Shown here in pieces: positions 1 through 6,840 of a stretch of DNA of 29,053 nucleotides. This DNA comes from CAMBRQ01 sp945870325. Lineage in GTDB: Bacteria > Bacillota > Clostridia > Lachnospirales > Lachnospiraceae. Made by a program: the position numbers and the translations under genes. The notes under the pieces were generated by a model. It saw only the letters and a program-made list of their open reading frames with translations, searched no databases and had not been told where the DNA came from. The stretch's first letter is position 1, and every line of letters starts with the position of its first letter. The stretch covers positions 1-29,053 of the forward strand of contig NZ_JBNPMC010000045.1 in assembly GCF_050313795.1 (NCBI RefSeq). Reading direction: 5' to 3'.

Positions 1-10
1 AATTTCTTTG

Positions 11-46
11 CAAAAAAAAGTAGAGCATGTATTTCTACATACCCTA
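11..46 (-). terminator. Intrinsic terminator downstream of proS
   Basis: Read on the minus strand, an 11-bp stem (TAGGGTATGTA with TACATGCTCTA, two G-U pairs, GAAA loop) is followed one base later by eight T residues. It lies about 70 nt after the proS stop codon. The plus strand has no U-run after the stem, so it should act on proS transcripts only. Confidence 0.7.
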
Positions 47-93
47 CTATCTTAGGACGTTTTCTTAACTTAATGACATTGAAACTTCAAAAA

Positions 94-108
94 CCCCCGT
101 CCCCAATT
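94..108 (-). repeat. Half copy of the GGGGACGGGGG palindromic repeat
   Basis: On the minus strand this reads AATTGGGGACGGGGG, identical to the left arm of the palindrome seen complete at 3846-3887 and 19391-19424. The right arm and the two 21-nt units are missing. It begins 8 nt after the proS stop codon, in the direction of transcription, so it is probably a decayed or truncated copy. Confidence 0.75.
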
Positions 109-116
109 AAACGGAA

Positions 117-1559
117 TTAATATGACTTGCCCCAATAAGCCATATGTTTCGCCGGCTTGCCACACCAGATACATTTGTCTGAGATCATATCTTCATCTTC
201 AATCAGACATCTGGTTGCTGCACCGCCAGTTACATACTTAACTTCGCCTTCACATTCCGGATCACCACACCAGCAAGCCTTAACGAATCCACGGTTAGCC
301 TTGAACTTCTCAACCATCTCATCTAATTCTGTTGCTGTATCAATATGGCTCTGAAGGAATGCATTGGCCTTATCGTACATATCCTGCTGCTCCTGCTCTA
401 AGATATCACGCAGTTTTGTTGCAATCTCATCCAGGGATACCGCGATCTTCTCACGGTTATCACGACGAACAACAACAACCTGATTCTTCTCGATATCCTT
501 TGGTCCAATCTCGATACGTGTCGGGATACCAAGCATCTCCTGCTCAGAGAATTTCCATCCGGTGCTCTTCTCAGAAGCGTCAATCTTCACTCTATATCCA
601 GCCTTCTTCAACTCATCAAGAAGTGCATAAGAACGATCAAGCACACCTTCTTTGTGCTGTGCGATCGGAATGATTCTACATTCTACCGGTGCTACATGCG
701 GCGGCAATACCAAACCACTGTCATCACCGTGAACCATAATCAGCGCACCAATACTTCTTGTAGACCATCCCCAGGAAGTCTCATATACGCTCTGAAGCTG
801 ATTATTCTTATCAACATATTTAATACCGAATGCATCCGGGAAACCGCTTCCGAAGAAATGGCTTGTTGCAGACTGTAGTGCTTTACCATCATGCATCAAT
901 GCCTCTATTGTATAGGTATCCTGAGCACCCGCAAATTTCTCATGTTCTGCCTTTCTTCCTGATACGAACGGAATCGCAAGCGTCTCTCTATAGCAATCCT
1001 CATATACGTGAAGCATCTGGATCGTACGTTCCTCCGCCTCTTCATATGTTGCATGGATTGTATGTCCTTCCTGCCACAAGAACTCTCTTGAACGCAAGAA
1101 AGGTCTTGTTGTCTTCTCCCAGCGAAGAACTGAGTTCCACTGATTCCATACTTTCGGAAGGTCTCTATATGACTGAACCGTCTTAGCCCACAGATCACAG
1201 AACATCGTCTCTGATGTAGGACGGATACACAATCTTTCCTGCAATCTCTCCATACCTCCATGTGTAACCCATGCTACTTCAGGTGCAAATCCTTCGATAT
1301 GATCTGCTTCTTTTTCCAGAAGGCTCTCCGGAATCAAGGTTGGAAGATATACGTTCTCTACTCCTGTCTCTTTGAAACGTCTGTCCAGATCAGCCTGAAT
1401 CAATTCCCAGATCGCATAGCCATTCGGCAAATAATTCAGACATCCTTTTACACTTGAATAATCACACAGTTCTGCCTCACGCACAACATCCGTGTACCAT
1501 TGTGCAAAATTTTCATCACGTGGTGTGATATTTTCTACCAGTTTCTTTTCCTTTGCCAT
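117..1559 (-). CDS. proS: Prolyl-tRNA synthetase (short, eukaryote/archaeon-like type)
   Basis: Class II aminoacyl-tRNA synthetase that charges tRNA-Pro with proline in the cytoplasm. The 480-residue length and a C-terminal cysteine-rich zinc module (CWCGDPEC, then CIWCGK) ending in a C-terminal tyrosine fit the short ProRS type without the editing insertion of the E. coli enzyme. Motif 2 is visible around residues 142-167 (WNSVLRWEKTTRPFLRSREF, then LWQEG), and the active-site CIRPTSE segment lies near residue 121. The ATG at 1559 is chosen because AAGGAG (1569-1574) sits 9 nt upstream and the protein then begins MAKEKKLVEN; an open frame continues upstream to 1670 but lies in the leader. 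A proline T-box leader precedes the gene, a terminator follows it, and a half repeat lies just after the stop. The identification is very secure. Confidence 0.97.
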   Translation of the reverse strand: MAKEKKLVENITPRDENFAQWYTDVVREAELCDYSSVKGCLNYLPNGYAIWELIQADLDRRFKETGVENVYLPTLIPESLLEKEADHIEGFAPEVAWVTHGGMERLQERLCIRPTSETMFCDLWAKTVQSYRDLPKVWNQWNSVLRWEKTTRPFLRSREFLWQEGHTIHATYEEAEERTIQMLHVYEDCYRETLAIPFVSGRKAEHEKFAGAQDTYTIEALMHDGKALQSATSHFFGSGFPDAFGIKYVDKNNQLQSVYETSWGWSTRSIGALIMVHGDDSGLVLPPHVAPVECRIIPIAQHKEGVLDRSYALLDELKKAGYRVKIDASEKSTGWKFSEQEMLGIPTRIEIGPKDIEKNQVVVVRRDNREKIAVSLDEIATKLRDILEQEQQDMYDKANAFLQSHIDTATELDEMVEKFKANRGFVKACWCGDPECEGEVKYVTGGAATRCLIEDEDMISDKCIWCGKPAKHMAYWGKSY

Positions 1560-1637
1560 GTCTCTCTTCTCCTTTTCTTTTCTACGCAGGACCCTTGCCC
1601 CACTATGATTCATTGGGAGTCTTAATTTATCGATTTC

Positions 1638-1653
1638 CCGAAAATATTTTCGG
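1638..1653 (-). other. Perfect 16-bp palindrome between T-box and proS start
   Basis: CCGAAAATATTTTCGG is self-complementary and could form a small hairpin in the proS leader about 80 nt before the start codon. No U-run follows it. Its role is unknown; it may only be a spacer element. Confidence 0.4.
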
Positions 1654-1680
1654 CAATGTCCGGCAATCAAAAATCTTAAT

Positions 1681-1930
1681 AATACAAAAACACCGGACCT
1701 TACGCTCCCGAAAAAGGGACCGAAAAGTTCGGCGGTACCACCCTAGTTAACTGCGACCCTCTCGCAGTTCTCTCTCTTCACCATTAACGCTGGCGTCACG
1801 CTGCATTTTCACACAGTGGCTCCAAGGTAGGTTCATTACGCATCAATACAAGAATCTTTCAGCCGGTGGATTCTCTCTCTGTGGAATCTCCTCTGTAATT
1901 ACTATTCCTCTTCATCGCCAAACCCGTCTT
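1681..1930 (-). promoter_or_regulatory. Proline-responsive T-box leader of proS
   Basis: The minus strand carries the T-box sequence AGGGTGGTACCGCC (1731-1744), an upstream stem I with a GAAGAGGAATAGTAA-like start and AGAGAGAGAA region, and a specifier segment GAA-CCT-ACC at 1826-1834 followed by TTGGAGC. The codon at 1829-1831 is CCU (Pro). The UGGU bulge predicts a discriminator A on the cognate tRNA, as expected for bacterial tRNA-Pro. The T-box family binds uncharged tRNA and switches from terminator to antiterminator. Here the antiterminator would pair AGGG with the UCCCU at 1715-1719. Proline control of proS is therefore inferred from both specifier and neighbour. The 464 nt between proS and the antiporter gene hold only this leader, its promoter and about 120 nt of untranslated RNA. 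Confidence 0.92.
1685..1722 (-). terminator. Regulated terminator of the proS T-box
   Basis: On the minus strand, CGG-UC-CCUU can pair with AAGG-U-CCG around a 12-nt loop, followed by GTGTTTTTG. The 5' side of this stem uses the CGGTCCC bases that would otherwise close the antiterminator, so the two folds exclude each other. The stem has an internal loop, and the pairing was worked out by eye. Confidence 0.6.
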
Positions 1931-1970
1931 CCGCAACCATCATTGCCGACAGGTTATTCGATTAAACGTA

Positions 1971-1999
1971 ATTCTAATCCATTAAAATGTATTTGTCAA
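1971..1999 (-). promoter_or_regulatory. Promoter of the proS T-box transcript
   Basis: Minus strand: a perfect -35 TTGACA (1994-1999), a 17-nt spacer and a -10 TAGAAT (1971-1976). The transcript would start near 1963, giving a leader of about 400 nt. The promoter begins 24 nt after the antiporter stop codon. Confidence 0.85.
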
Positions 2000-2023
2000 G
2001 GCAAAATCTATCGAAATCCACCT

Positions 2024-2986
2024 CTATCTTATCAGAATATATACAAAAAATGCCAGATATGCCAGCAAAAACATTGCCCCTTCTGTCCGTCTGATTTCTC
2101 GCTTACTGACCGCCGCCACATAGACGATCAGACTCGCCACGATTAGAAGCACAGTATCATAGATCGCCGCAACATCCAGCCGGATCGGCGTTATCGCCGC
2201 AGACACGCCGAGAATCAGAAGAATATTAAAAATATTCGAGCCAACTACATTTCCAACTGCCAGATCATTCTCTCCCTTGCCTGCTGCCACCATCGAAGTG
2301 ACCAGTTCCGGAAGCGATGTTCCCAGAGCCACAATCGTAAGTCCGATAAACGTCTGGCTTAACCCGAATGCCTCCGCAATGTTACAGGCACTGTCTACAA
2401 CCAGTTCTCCGCCCAGAACAATCCCGACAAGACCACCAATAATGTATAGCGCACTTTTTGCAGGACTCATCACCTTATACTCTTCCTCTCCTTCCATCTG
2501 ATCCCTGGCGCCAAGCGCCTCTTTGACCGTCGCATCGAGGAAGATTCCAAACAATATCAGAAGCAGAACGCCTCCCCATCTTCCAAGCATAAAGTTCCCA
2601 TCCCCGCTGAATATCTTCGTCGCCGAGAAATTCAGAATCAGGACAAGCAGAATCGCAGTAATTAATATAGAAAAAGGAAACTCCTTTTTAAGCAGGGACC
2701 ATTTCGCCTGTACCGGGTTGACCAGCGAGCAGCATCCAAGCACAACCAGAAGATTGAATATATTAGAACCAAGCACATTGCTTACTGCCAAGTCATTGTT
2801 CCCTTGTATCGCTGCCGTGACACTGACTGACAATTCCGGCATACTTGTGCCAAACGCCACAACTGTAAGACCAATGATAATTGTCGGCACTTTTAAAAGT
2901 TTTGCCACGCTGGAACTTCCATCCACAAAAAAATCTGCTCCTTTTATCAATAACACAAATCCCAATATCAATAATATGTAATCCAT
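2024..2986 (-). CDS. K+-dependent Na+/Ca2+ exchanger-like antiporter (CaCA family, YrbG-like)
   Basis: A 320-residue, very hydrophobic integral membrane protein that would exchange calcium against sodium across the cytoplasmic membrane. The CaCA family signature is seen twice, as expected for the inverted duplicated fold: GTSMPELSVS at residues 46-55 with GSNIFN at 73-78, and GTSLPELVTS at 222-231 with GSNIFN at 249-254. A charged cytoplasmic loop (about residues 152-175, RDQMEGEEEY) separates the two halves. The ATG at 2986 is chosen because GGGAAGG lies 8 nt upstream and the protein then starts directly with the first membrane helix; an ATG at 3028 would add 14 non-hydrophobic residues. It is transcribed divergently from the pseudouridine synthase gene. 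Exact ion specificity cannot be read from sequence. Confidence 0.93.
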   Translation of the reverse strand: MDYILLILGFVLLIKGADFFVDGSSSVAKLLKVPTIIIGLTVVAFGTSMPELSVSVTAAIQGNNDLAVSNVLGSNIFNLLVVLGCCSLVNPVQAKWSLLKKEFPFSILITAILLVLILNFSATKIFSGDGNFMLGRWGGVLLLILFGIFLDATVKEALGARDQMEGEEEYKVMSPAKSALYIIGGLVGIVLGGELVVDSACNIAEAFGLSQTFIGLTIVALGTSLPELVTSMVAAGKGENDLAVGNVVGSNIFNILLILGVSAAITPIRLDVAAIYDTVLLIVASLIVYVAAVSKREIRRTEGAMFLLAYLAFFVYILIR

Positions 2987-3010
2987 CCCGCATACCTTCC
3001 CTGCTTTTAT

Positions 3011-3039
3011 TTGCATATTTTTACACACTATGTTTAAAT
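3011..3039 (+). promoter_or_regulatory. Candidate promoter of the RluA-type gene
   Basis: Plus strand: TTGCAT (3011-3016), 17-nt spacer, TTAAAT (3034-3039) with an upstream TG that would make an extended -10. The -35 is a weak match. Confidence 0.4.
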
Positions 3040-3066
3040 GATAAGAGCAGTAAGATTCAAAGTCAA
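3038..3066 (-). promoter_or_regulatory. Promoter of the antiporter gene
   Basis: Minus strand: -35 TTGACT (3061-3066), 17-nt spacer, -10 TATCAT (3038-3043). It overlaps the candidate plus-strand promoter of the pseudouridine synthase gene, so the two divergent genes may compete for polymerase. Confidence 0.7.
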
Positions 3067-3079
3067 GGAGAATTCATGT

Positions 3080-3826
3080 ATGAAATCAGATACTTTAGAG
3101 ATATTATACGAAGATAAACACATTCTGGTGTGCGTAAAGCCTCACGGAATCGCCACCCAGAGCAAGCGGATCGGCACTCCCGATATGGTCAGTCTGCTTA
3201 AGAATCACATTTATCAGAACTCTTCCTGGAGTACCTCTGACAAAGGAGAGCCTTACCTCGCCGTCATTCATCGGCTGGACCAGCCGGTAAAAGGAATCCT
3301 CGTCTTTGCCAAGACGCCATTTGCCGCCAGAGAATTGAACCGTCAATTACAGAGTCAGGGATTCGGGAAATATTACCGCGCACTTGTGGATGGGCAGCCG
3401 CCTCAGGAAGAAGATACGTTAGAAAATTACATGGTAAAAGACGCCCGGACAAACACCTCGAGAATCTGCACGCCAGATACTTCTGGTGCGAAAATCGCCC
3501 GCCTACATTATACGGTTGTCAAAAAGGGACAGGGCTATTTCAAAAAGGGACACCCCGATTCTAATTGGGGACGGGGGAAATTGCAATTTCCCCTGTCCCC
3601 TACCGAACTTGATATCCAACTGGACACCGGACGCCATCACCAGATCCGTGTCCAGCTTGCCAACATCGGCTGTCCGATTATCGGCGACACCAAGTATAAT
3701 CAGCATTGCAAGGATTTCAGTGATTGGCAGGAAATTAGATTATGCGCTTACAGACTGGATTTTCAACATCCCAAGACACACACAATGATGCACTTTAATT
3801 TACAAAAAGGGACAGGGCAAATTTAA
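3080..3826 (+). CDS. RluA-family RNA pseudouridine synthase with an in-frame repeat insertion
   Basis: Isomerises uridine to pseudouridine in rRNA or tRNA. The 248-residue product has the RluA motif HRLDQPVKG with catalytic Asp at residue 67, the N-terminal YEDKHILVCVKPHG strand, and the late TGRHHQIRVQLA motif. The ATG at 3080 is used because AAGGAG (3065-3070) is 9 nt upstream; the ATG at 3038 has no such site. Two oddities are visible. Residues about 148-174 (starting KKGQGYFKKGHPD) are encoded by a complete copy of the palindromic repeat and separate two strands that are adjacent in the family (LHYTVV and LDIQLDTG). The last seven residues (QKGTGQI) and the stop come from a second copy at 3804, so the native C-terminus has been replaced. 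Catalytic motifs are intact, so activity is possible but not certain. Exact target site unknown. Confidence 0.9.
   Translation: MKSDTLEILYEDKHILVCVKPHGIATQSKRIGTPDMVSLLKNHIYQNSSWSTSDKGEPYLAVIHRLDQPVKGILVFAKTPFAARELNRQLQSQGFGKYYRALVDGQPPQEEDTLENYMVKDARTNTSRICTPDTSGAKIARLHYTVVKKGQGYFKKGHPDSNWGRGKLQFPLSPTELDIQLDTGRHHQIRVQLANIGCPIIGDTKYNQHCKDFSDWQEIRLCAYRLDFQHPKTHTMMHFNLQKGTGQI
3521..3600 (+). repeat. Palindromic repeat element, copy inside the RluA-type CDS
   Basis: Two 21-nt units (3521-3541 and 3542-3562, each starting AAAAAGGGACA) are followed by a palindrome at 3563-3600 with arms GGGGACGGGGGAAATT and a GC centre. One arm base differs (CCCCT for CCCCC). The host frame stays open through all 80 bases, and translation resumes in the conserved ELDIQLDTG strand. 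Confidence 0.92.
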
Positions 3827-3887
3827 AAAGGGACAGGGTTATTTCAATTGGGGACGGGGGAAATTTCAATTTCCCCCGTCCCCAATT
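3804..3887 (+). repeat. Palindromic repeat element at the end of the RluA-type CDS
   Basis: Units at 3804-3824 and 3825-3845, palindrome at 3846-3887 with 20-nt arms (AATTGGGGACGGGGGAAATT) and a TC centre. This is the most complete copy in the window. The RluA-type stop codon (3824-3826) spans the junction of the two units. The shared bidirectional terminator follows 9 nt later. Confidence 0.92.
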
Positions 3888-3895
3888 ACCTAAAT

Positions 3896-3923
3896 AAAAA
3901 AGAGAGCCTCCGCTCTCTTTTTT
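3896..3923. terminator. Bidirectional terminator between the RluA-type gene and spoVG
   Basis: The stem AGAGAG-CCTC-CGCTCTCT is flanked by A6 on the left and T6 on the right, so it has a U-run in both orientations. It ends the plus-strand RluA-type gene and overlaps the spoVG stop codon on the minus strand. Confidence 0.85.
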
Positions 3924-4191
3924 ATTCCTCCTCATCTTCCAATGCTTCTTCGTATTTTTCGAGAATAATACTCTGAATACGTTCTCTCGTTCCTGAGTTG
4001 ATTGGATGTGCAATATCTCGATACTCGCCATCTAATGCTTTCTTGCTTGGCATCGCAATGAAGAGTCCTTTTTCTCCTTCGATGACTTTAATGTCATGTA
4101 CCACGAATTCTTCATCCATAGTAATAGACACTACTGCCTTTAACTTTCCTTCTTTTGCCACCTTGCGTACGCGTACATCTGTGATTTGCAT
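3922..4191 (-). CDS. spoVG: SpoVG, RNA-binding regulatory protein
   Basis: An 89-residue protein matching SpoVG over its full length: MQITDVRVRKV at the start, the acidic EFVVHDIKVIEG strand, GLFIAMPSKK, then DIAHPINSGTR near residue 70. In Bacillus and Staphylococcus SpoVG affects sporulation septation and virulence or capsule gene expression and binds nucleic acid; that is family knowledge. The ATG at 4191 follows AGAGGAA at about 5 nt, and the longer frame to 4236 has no support. It lies 34 nt after glgD on the same strand, with no terminator between them, so it is probably the last gene of the glgC-glgD-spoVG transcript. The C-terminus is acidic (EEALEDEEE), as is usual. Confidence 0.95.
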   Translation of the reverse strand: MQITDVRVRKVAKEGKLKAVVSITMDEEFVVHDIKVIEGEKGLFIAMPSKKALDGEYRDIAHPINSGTRERIQSIILEKYEEALEDEEE

Positions 4192-4225
4192 ATTTCCTCT
4201 AGCCCCTTTCTTACAAGCCGCAGCA

Positions 4226-5344
4226 CTAAAGTGCATACCTCTCGTTCTTTTCCATAACTACCTTCACACCATTTTCCCCAACATGACGTGTATTTGCTCT
4301 GATCGTGTCACGACTTTCCACAATACAATTCTCAATATACGTATTGTCCCCAAGATAAACGTCATTCAGAATAATTGAATTCTTAATCACACAATTATTA
4401 CCGACAAATGTCTTCTTGAAAAGGATCGAATTCTCCACCGTACCGTTGATAATACTTCCACTTGCCACAAGGCTGTTCTTCACAGCCGAGCCAGGATTGT
4501 ACTTCGCTGGCGGCAGATCACTGACCTTAGAATAGATCTCCGGACACTCCCTAAAGAAATAATTCCTTACTTCCGGTTTCAGGAAATCCATGTTAGTCCG
4601 ATAATAAGCATCTACTGTTGATATGTTGCTCCAGTAATCTTTTATCTTATAACCGTACATTTTCTTCAGATTCTTATATCTGATGAGAATATCAGTTACA
4701 AAATCATACCTTTCCTCCTCTGCGCAGCGTTCGATCAGGTCGATCAACAGCCTTCTTCTGATGATGTAGATTCCTGTTGAAATGAGGCTCGAATTCGCCA
4801 CCATCGGTTTCTCTTCGTATTCCTCGATGCGCATAGATTCGTCTAATTTCAGGGTTCCGAAGCGGCTGGCATCCTCGCCTGGATCCAGTTCCTTGCAAAC
4901 CACTGTAATATCAGCCCTCTTCTCAATATGATATTCCAACACCTTGTTATAATCCATCTTATATACAGCATCACCCGATGTAATAATCACATAAGGCTCA
5001 TGGCATCTCTTCAGAAAATCCAGATTCTGGCAAATTGCATCCGCGGTTCCTCTGTACCAATAGCCATTATCCGCCGTAATCGTAGGGGTAAATACATACA
5101 AGCCCCCCTGCTTTCTGCCGAAATCCCACCACTTGGATGAATTCAGGTGTTCATTCAGCGAACGTGCATTATACTGAGTCAGCACCGCCACCTTCTGAAT
5201 ATGCGAATTCGACATGTTACTCAAGGCAAAATCAATCGCCCTGTAACTTCCGGCGATCGGCATCGCCGCAATTGCCCTCCTCGTGGTCAACTCGCGCATC
5301 CTGTTGTTATTACCGCCTGCTAATATAATACCTACTGCTCTCAT
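4226..5344 (-). CDS. glgD: GlgD, second subunit of glucose-1-phosphate adenylyltransferase
   Basis: A 372-residue homologue of GlgC with the nucleotidyltransferase domain (MRAVGIILAGGNNNRM) and a C-terminal left-handed beta-helix region (for example NSILFKKTFVGNNCVIKNS). In Firmicutes GlgD pairs with GlgC in ADP-glucose synthesis for glycogen. Several catalytic positions are relaxed compared with its neighbour: the GGxGxRL loop reads GGNNNRM, and the KPAV segment reads AAMPI near residues 26-30. The SGDAVYKMDY metal-site region (Asp125) and an EEKP motif are kept. These differences support a regulatory or weakly catalytic subunit rather than a second full enzyme. Its ATG overlaps the glgC TGA by four bases (ATGA), which implies translational coupling and an equimolar complex. 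Confidence 0.95.
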   Translation of the reverse strand: MRAVGIILAGGNNNRMRELTTRRAIAAMPIAGSYRAIDFALSNMSNSHIQKVAVLTQYNARSLNEHLNSSKWWDFGRKQGGLYVFTPTITADNGYWYRGTADAICQNLDFLKRCHEPYVIITSGDAVYKMDYNKVLEYHIEKRADITVVCKELDPGEDASRFGTLKLDESMRIEEYEEKPMVANSSLISTGIYIIRRRLLIDLIERCAEEERYDFVTDILIRYKNLKKMYGYKIKDYWSNISTVDAYYRTNMDFLKPEVRNYFFRECPEIYSKVSDLPPAKYNPGSAVKNSLVASGSIINGTVENSILFKKTFVGNNCVIKNSIILNDVYLGDNTYIENCIVESRDTIRANTRHVGENGVKVVMEKNERYAL

Positions 5345-6615
5345 GCTCGTCCACCTGCCTTTATCAATGTCTCTCCGCTTTCCAGTACACCATTCGGATA
5401 GTCATCTCTGGACGTCACACCACTAATGGCAGTATTCTTTCCAACCTGCACGCCACCCGGCACTACTGAATTCTCTCCAATCGTCACAAGACCGAACGAA
5501 TAGATTGCCGGCTTTAACTTATTCGGCACATCGCTGCCGATTCCAAGCGTAACATTATCGCCAATCTCGCAATTCTCAGCGATGATCGCCCTGTCAATTA
5601 CGCATCCTTTTCCTATCTTAACGTCTTTCATTATAATAGAGTCCCTGACAACCGCACCCTCTCCAATGGTTACCCCTGAACCAACGATCGAATTACGCAC
5701 CTCTCCGTATACTTCCGATCCATTGCCGATCAGACTCCTCTCAATTACTGACTGTCCCGAGATATATTGCGGCGGAAGAATCTCGCTGTTAGTATAGATC
5801 TTCCAGAATTCTTCATACAGATTGAACTCCGGAATAATATCGATCAATTCCATATTGGCTTCCCAATATGAGCCAAGCGTTCCCACGTCCTTCCAATATC
5901 CGTTGAACTCATATGCAAATAATCTCTCACCTTTTTCATGACAATAAGGAATAATATGTTTTCCGAAATCACATCCCGGCTCGTCCTTCAATGCGAGCAG
6001 CGCTTCTTTCAACACCGGCCAACTGAAGATGTAGATACCCATAGACGCCAGATTGCTCTTAGGCGTGGCTGGCTTCTCCTGAAACTCCGAGATCTTGCCT
6101 CCGTTATCTGTAATCACGATACCGAACCTGCTTGCTTCCTCCATCGGTACAGGCATGGCTGCAATCGTAACATCCGCGTGATTCTCCTTATGGTAATCCA
6201 GCATCACCTCATAATCCATCTTATAGATGTGGTCGCCTGACAGGATTAATACATAATCAGGATTAAATGTCTCCATATAATCCAGATTCTGGTATATCGC
6301 ATTCGCCGTACCGGTATACCACTCACTGTTGCTGCTTTTCTCATAAGGTGGAAGAATCGTAACTCCTCCGAAATTACGATCCAGATCCCACGGAATTCCG
6401 ATTCCTATGTGTGTATTCAATCGTAATGGCTGATATTGCGTTAGCACTCCGACAGTATCAATTCCTGAGTTAATGCAGTTGCTGAGCGGGAAGTCAATAA
6501 TTCTATATTTACCTCCAAATGCAACGGCCGGCTTGGCAACCTTCGCAGTAAGAACTCCAAGTCTGCTTCCTTGTCCTCCTGCCAGCAACATTGCTATCAT
6601 CTCTTTTTTTCTCAT
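5341..6615 (-). CDS. glgC: Glucose-1-phosphate adenylyltransferase, catalytic subunit
   Basis: Makes ADP-glucose from ATP and glucose-1-phosphate, the committed step of bacterial glycogen synthesis. The 424-residue protein has the intact ATP loop (LAGGQGSRLGVLT, residues 11-23), KPAVAFGGKYRIIDFPLSN, SGDHIYKMDY with Asp128, the FQEKP substrate motif near 178-182, and a C-terminal beta-helix with hexapeptide-like repeats (for example GSGVTIGEGAVVRDS). The ATG at 6615 has GAGGAGG about 9 nt upstream. It is the first gene of a minus-strand operon with glgD and spoVG. Glycogen synthase, branching enzyme and phosphorylase are not in this window; malQ at 19473-20972 could connect to the same glucan pool. 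Confidence 0.97.
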   Translation of the reverse strand: MRKKEMIAMLLAGGQGSRLGVLTAKVAKPAVAFGGKYRIIDFPLSNCINSGIDTVGVLTQYQPLRLNTHIGIGIPWDLDRNFGGVTILPPYEKSSNSEWYTGTANAIYQNLDYMETFNPDYVLILSGDHIYKMDYEVMLDYHKENHADVTIAAMPVPMEEASRFGIVITDNGGKISEFQEKPATPKSNLASMGIYIFSWPVLKEALLALKDEPGCDFGKHIIPYCHEKGERLFAYEFNGYWKDVGTLGSYWEANMELIDIIPEFNLYEEFWKIYTNSEILPPQYISGQSVIERSLIGNGSEVYGEVRNSIVGSGVTIGEGAVVRDSIIMKDVKIGKGCVIDRAIIAENCEIGDNVTLGIGSDVPNKLKPAIYSFGLVTIGENSVVPGGVQVGKNTAISGVTSRDDYPNGVLESGETLIKAGGRA

Positions 6616-6647
6616 GTCATCACCCCTCCTCAGTAATCTTAGGTTAC

Positions 6648-6676
6648 ATTATAGCATAGTTTTCCTTAGTCGTGAA
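6648..6676 (-). promoter_or_regulatory. Promoter of glgC-glgD-spoVG
   Basis: Minus strand: -10 TATAAT (6648-6653) preceded by TGC, an extended -10, with TTCACG as -35 (6671-6676) at 17 nt. The heptamer GTTCACG recurs 33 nt further upstream (6704-6710), which may be chance or an operator half-site. Confidence 0.75.
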
Positions 6677-6741
6677 CAAATTTTACAAAAAAAATGAATT
6701 TTTCGTGAACATTTTATTAAAATATCACAAAAACTTACGAC

Positions 6742-6770
6742 TTGGTTTTTTTTCCATATATGTATATAAT
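6742..6770 (+). promoter_or_regulatory. Promoter of murC
   Basis: Plus strand: TTGGTT (6742-6747), 17-nt spacer, perfect TATAAT (6765-6770). The 225-nt region 6616-6840 between glgC and murC holds only these two divergent promoters and AT-rich DNA. Confidence 0.65.
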
Positions 6771-6840
6771 AATATGAATAGAGAATTATTTTTATGACTA
6801 TTTCCAAAAAGCAGCAAAACATACGAAAAGGATGGTATTT

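Noticed and set aside
905..1261. Overlapping open frames of about 118 residues within proS
   Set aside because: Both strands show such frames inside the synthetase; none has a ribosome site or family motif.
3521..3600. CRISPR array, because of short direct units
   Set aside because: Only two 21-nt units, directly adjacent without spacers, followed by a palindrome; no cas genes in the window.
3795..4031. Minus-strand open frame through the repeat and the start of spoVG
   Set aside because: Its protein-like stretch NWGRGKLKFPPSP is the translated repeat; it has no ribosome site and overlaps spoVG in another frame.
4226..5344. A second functional glgC rather than glgD
   Set aside because: Altered ATP loop, loss of the KPA lysine and the ATGA coupling to glgC fit the GlgD subunit.
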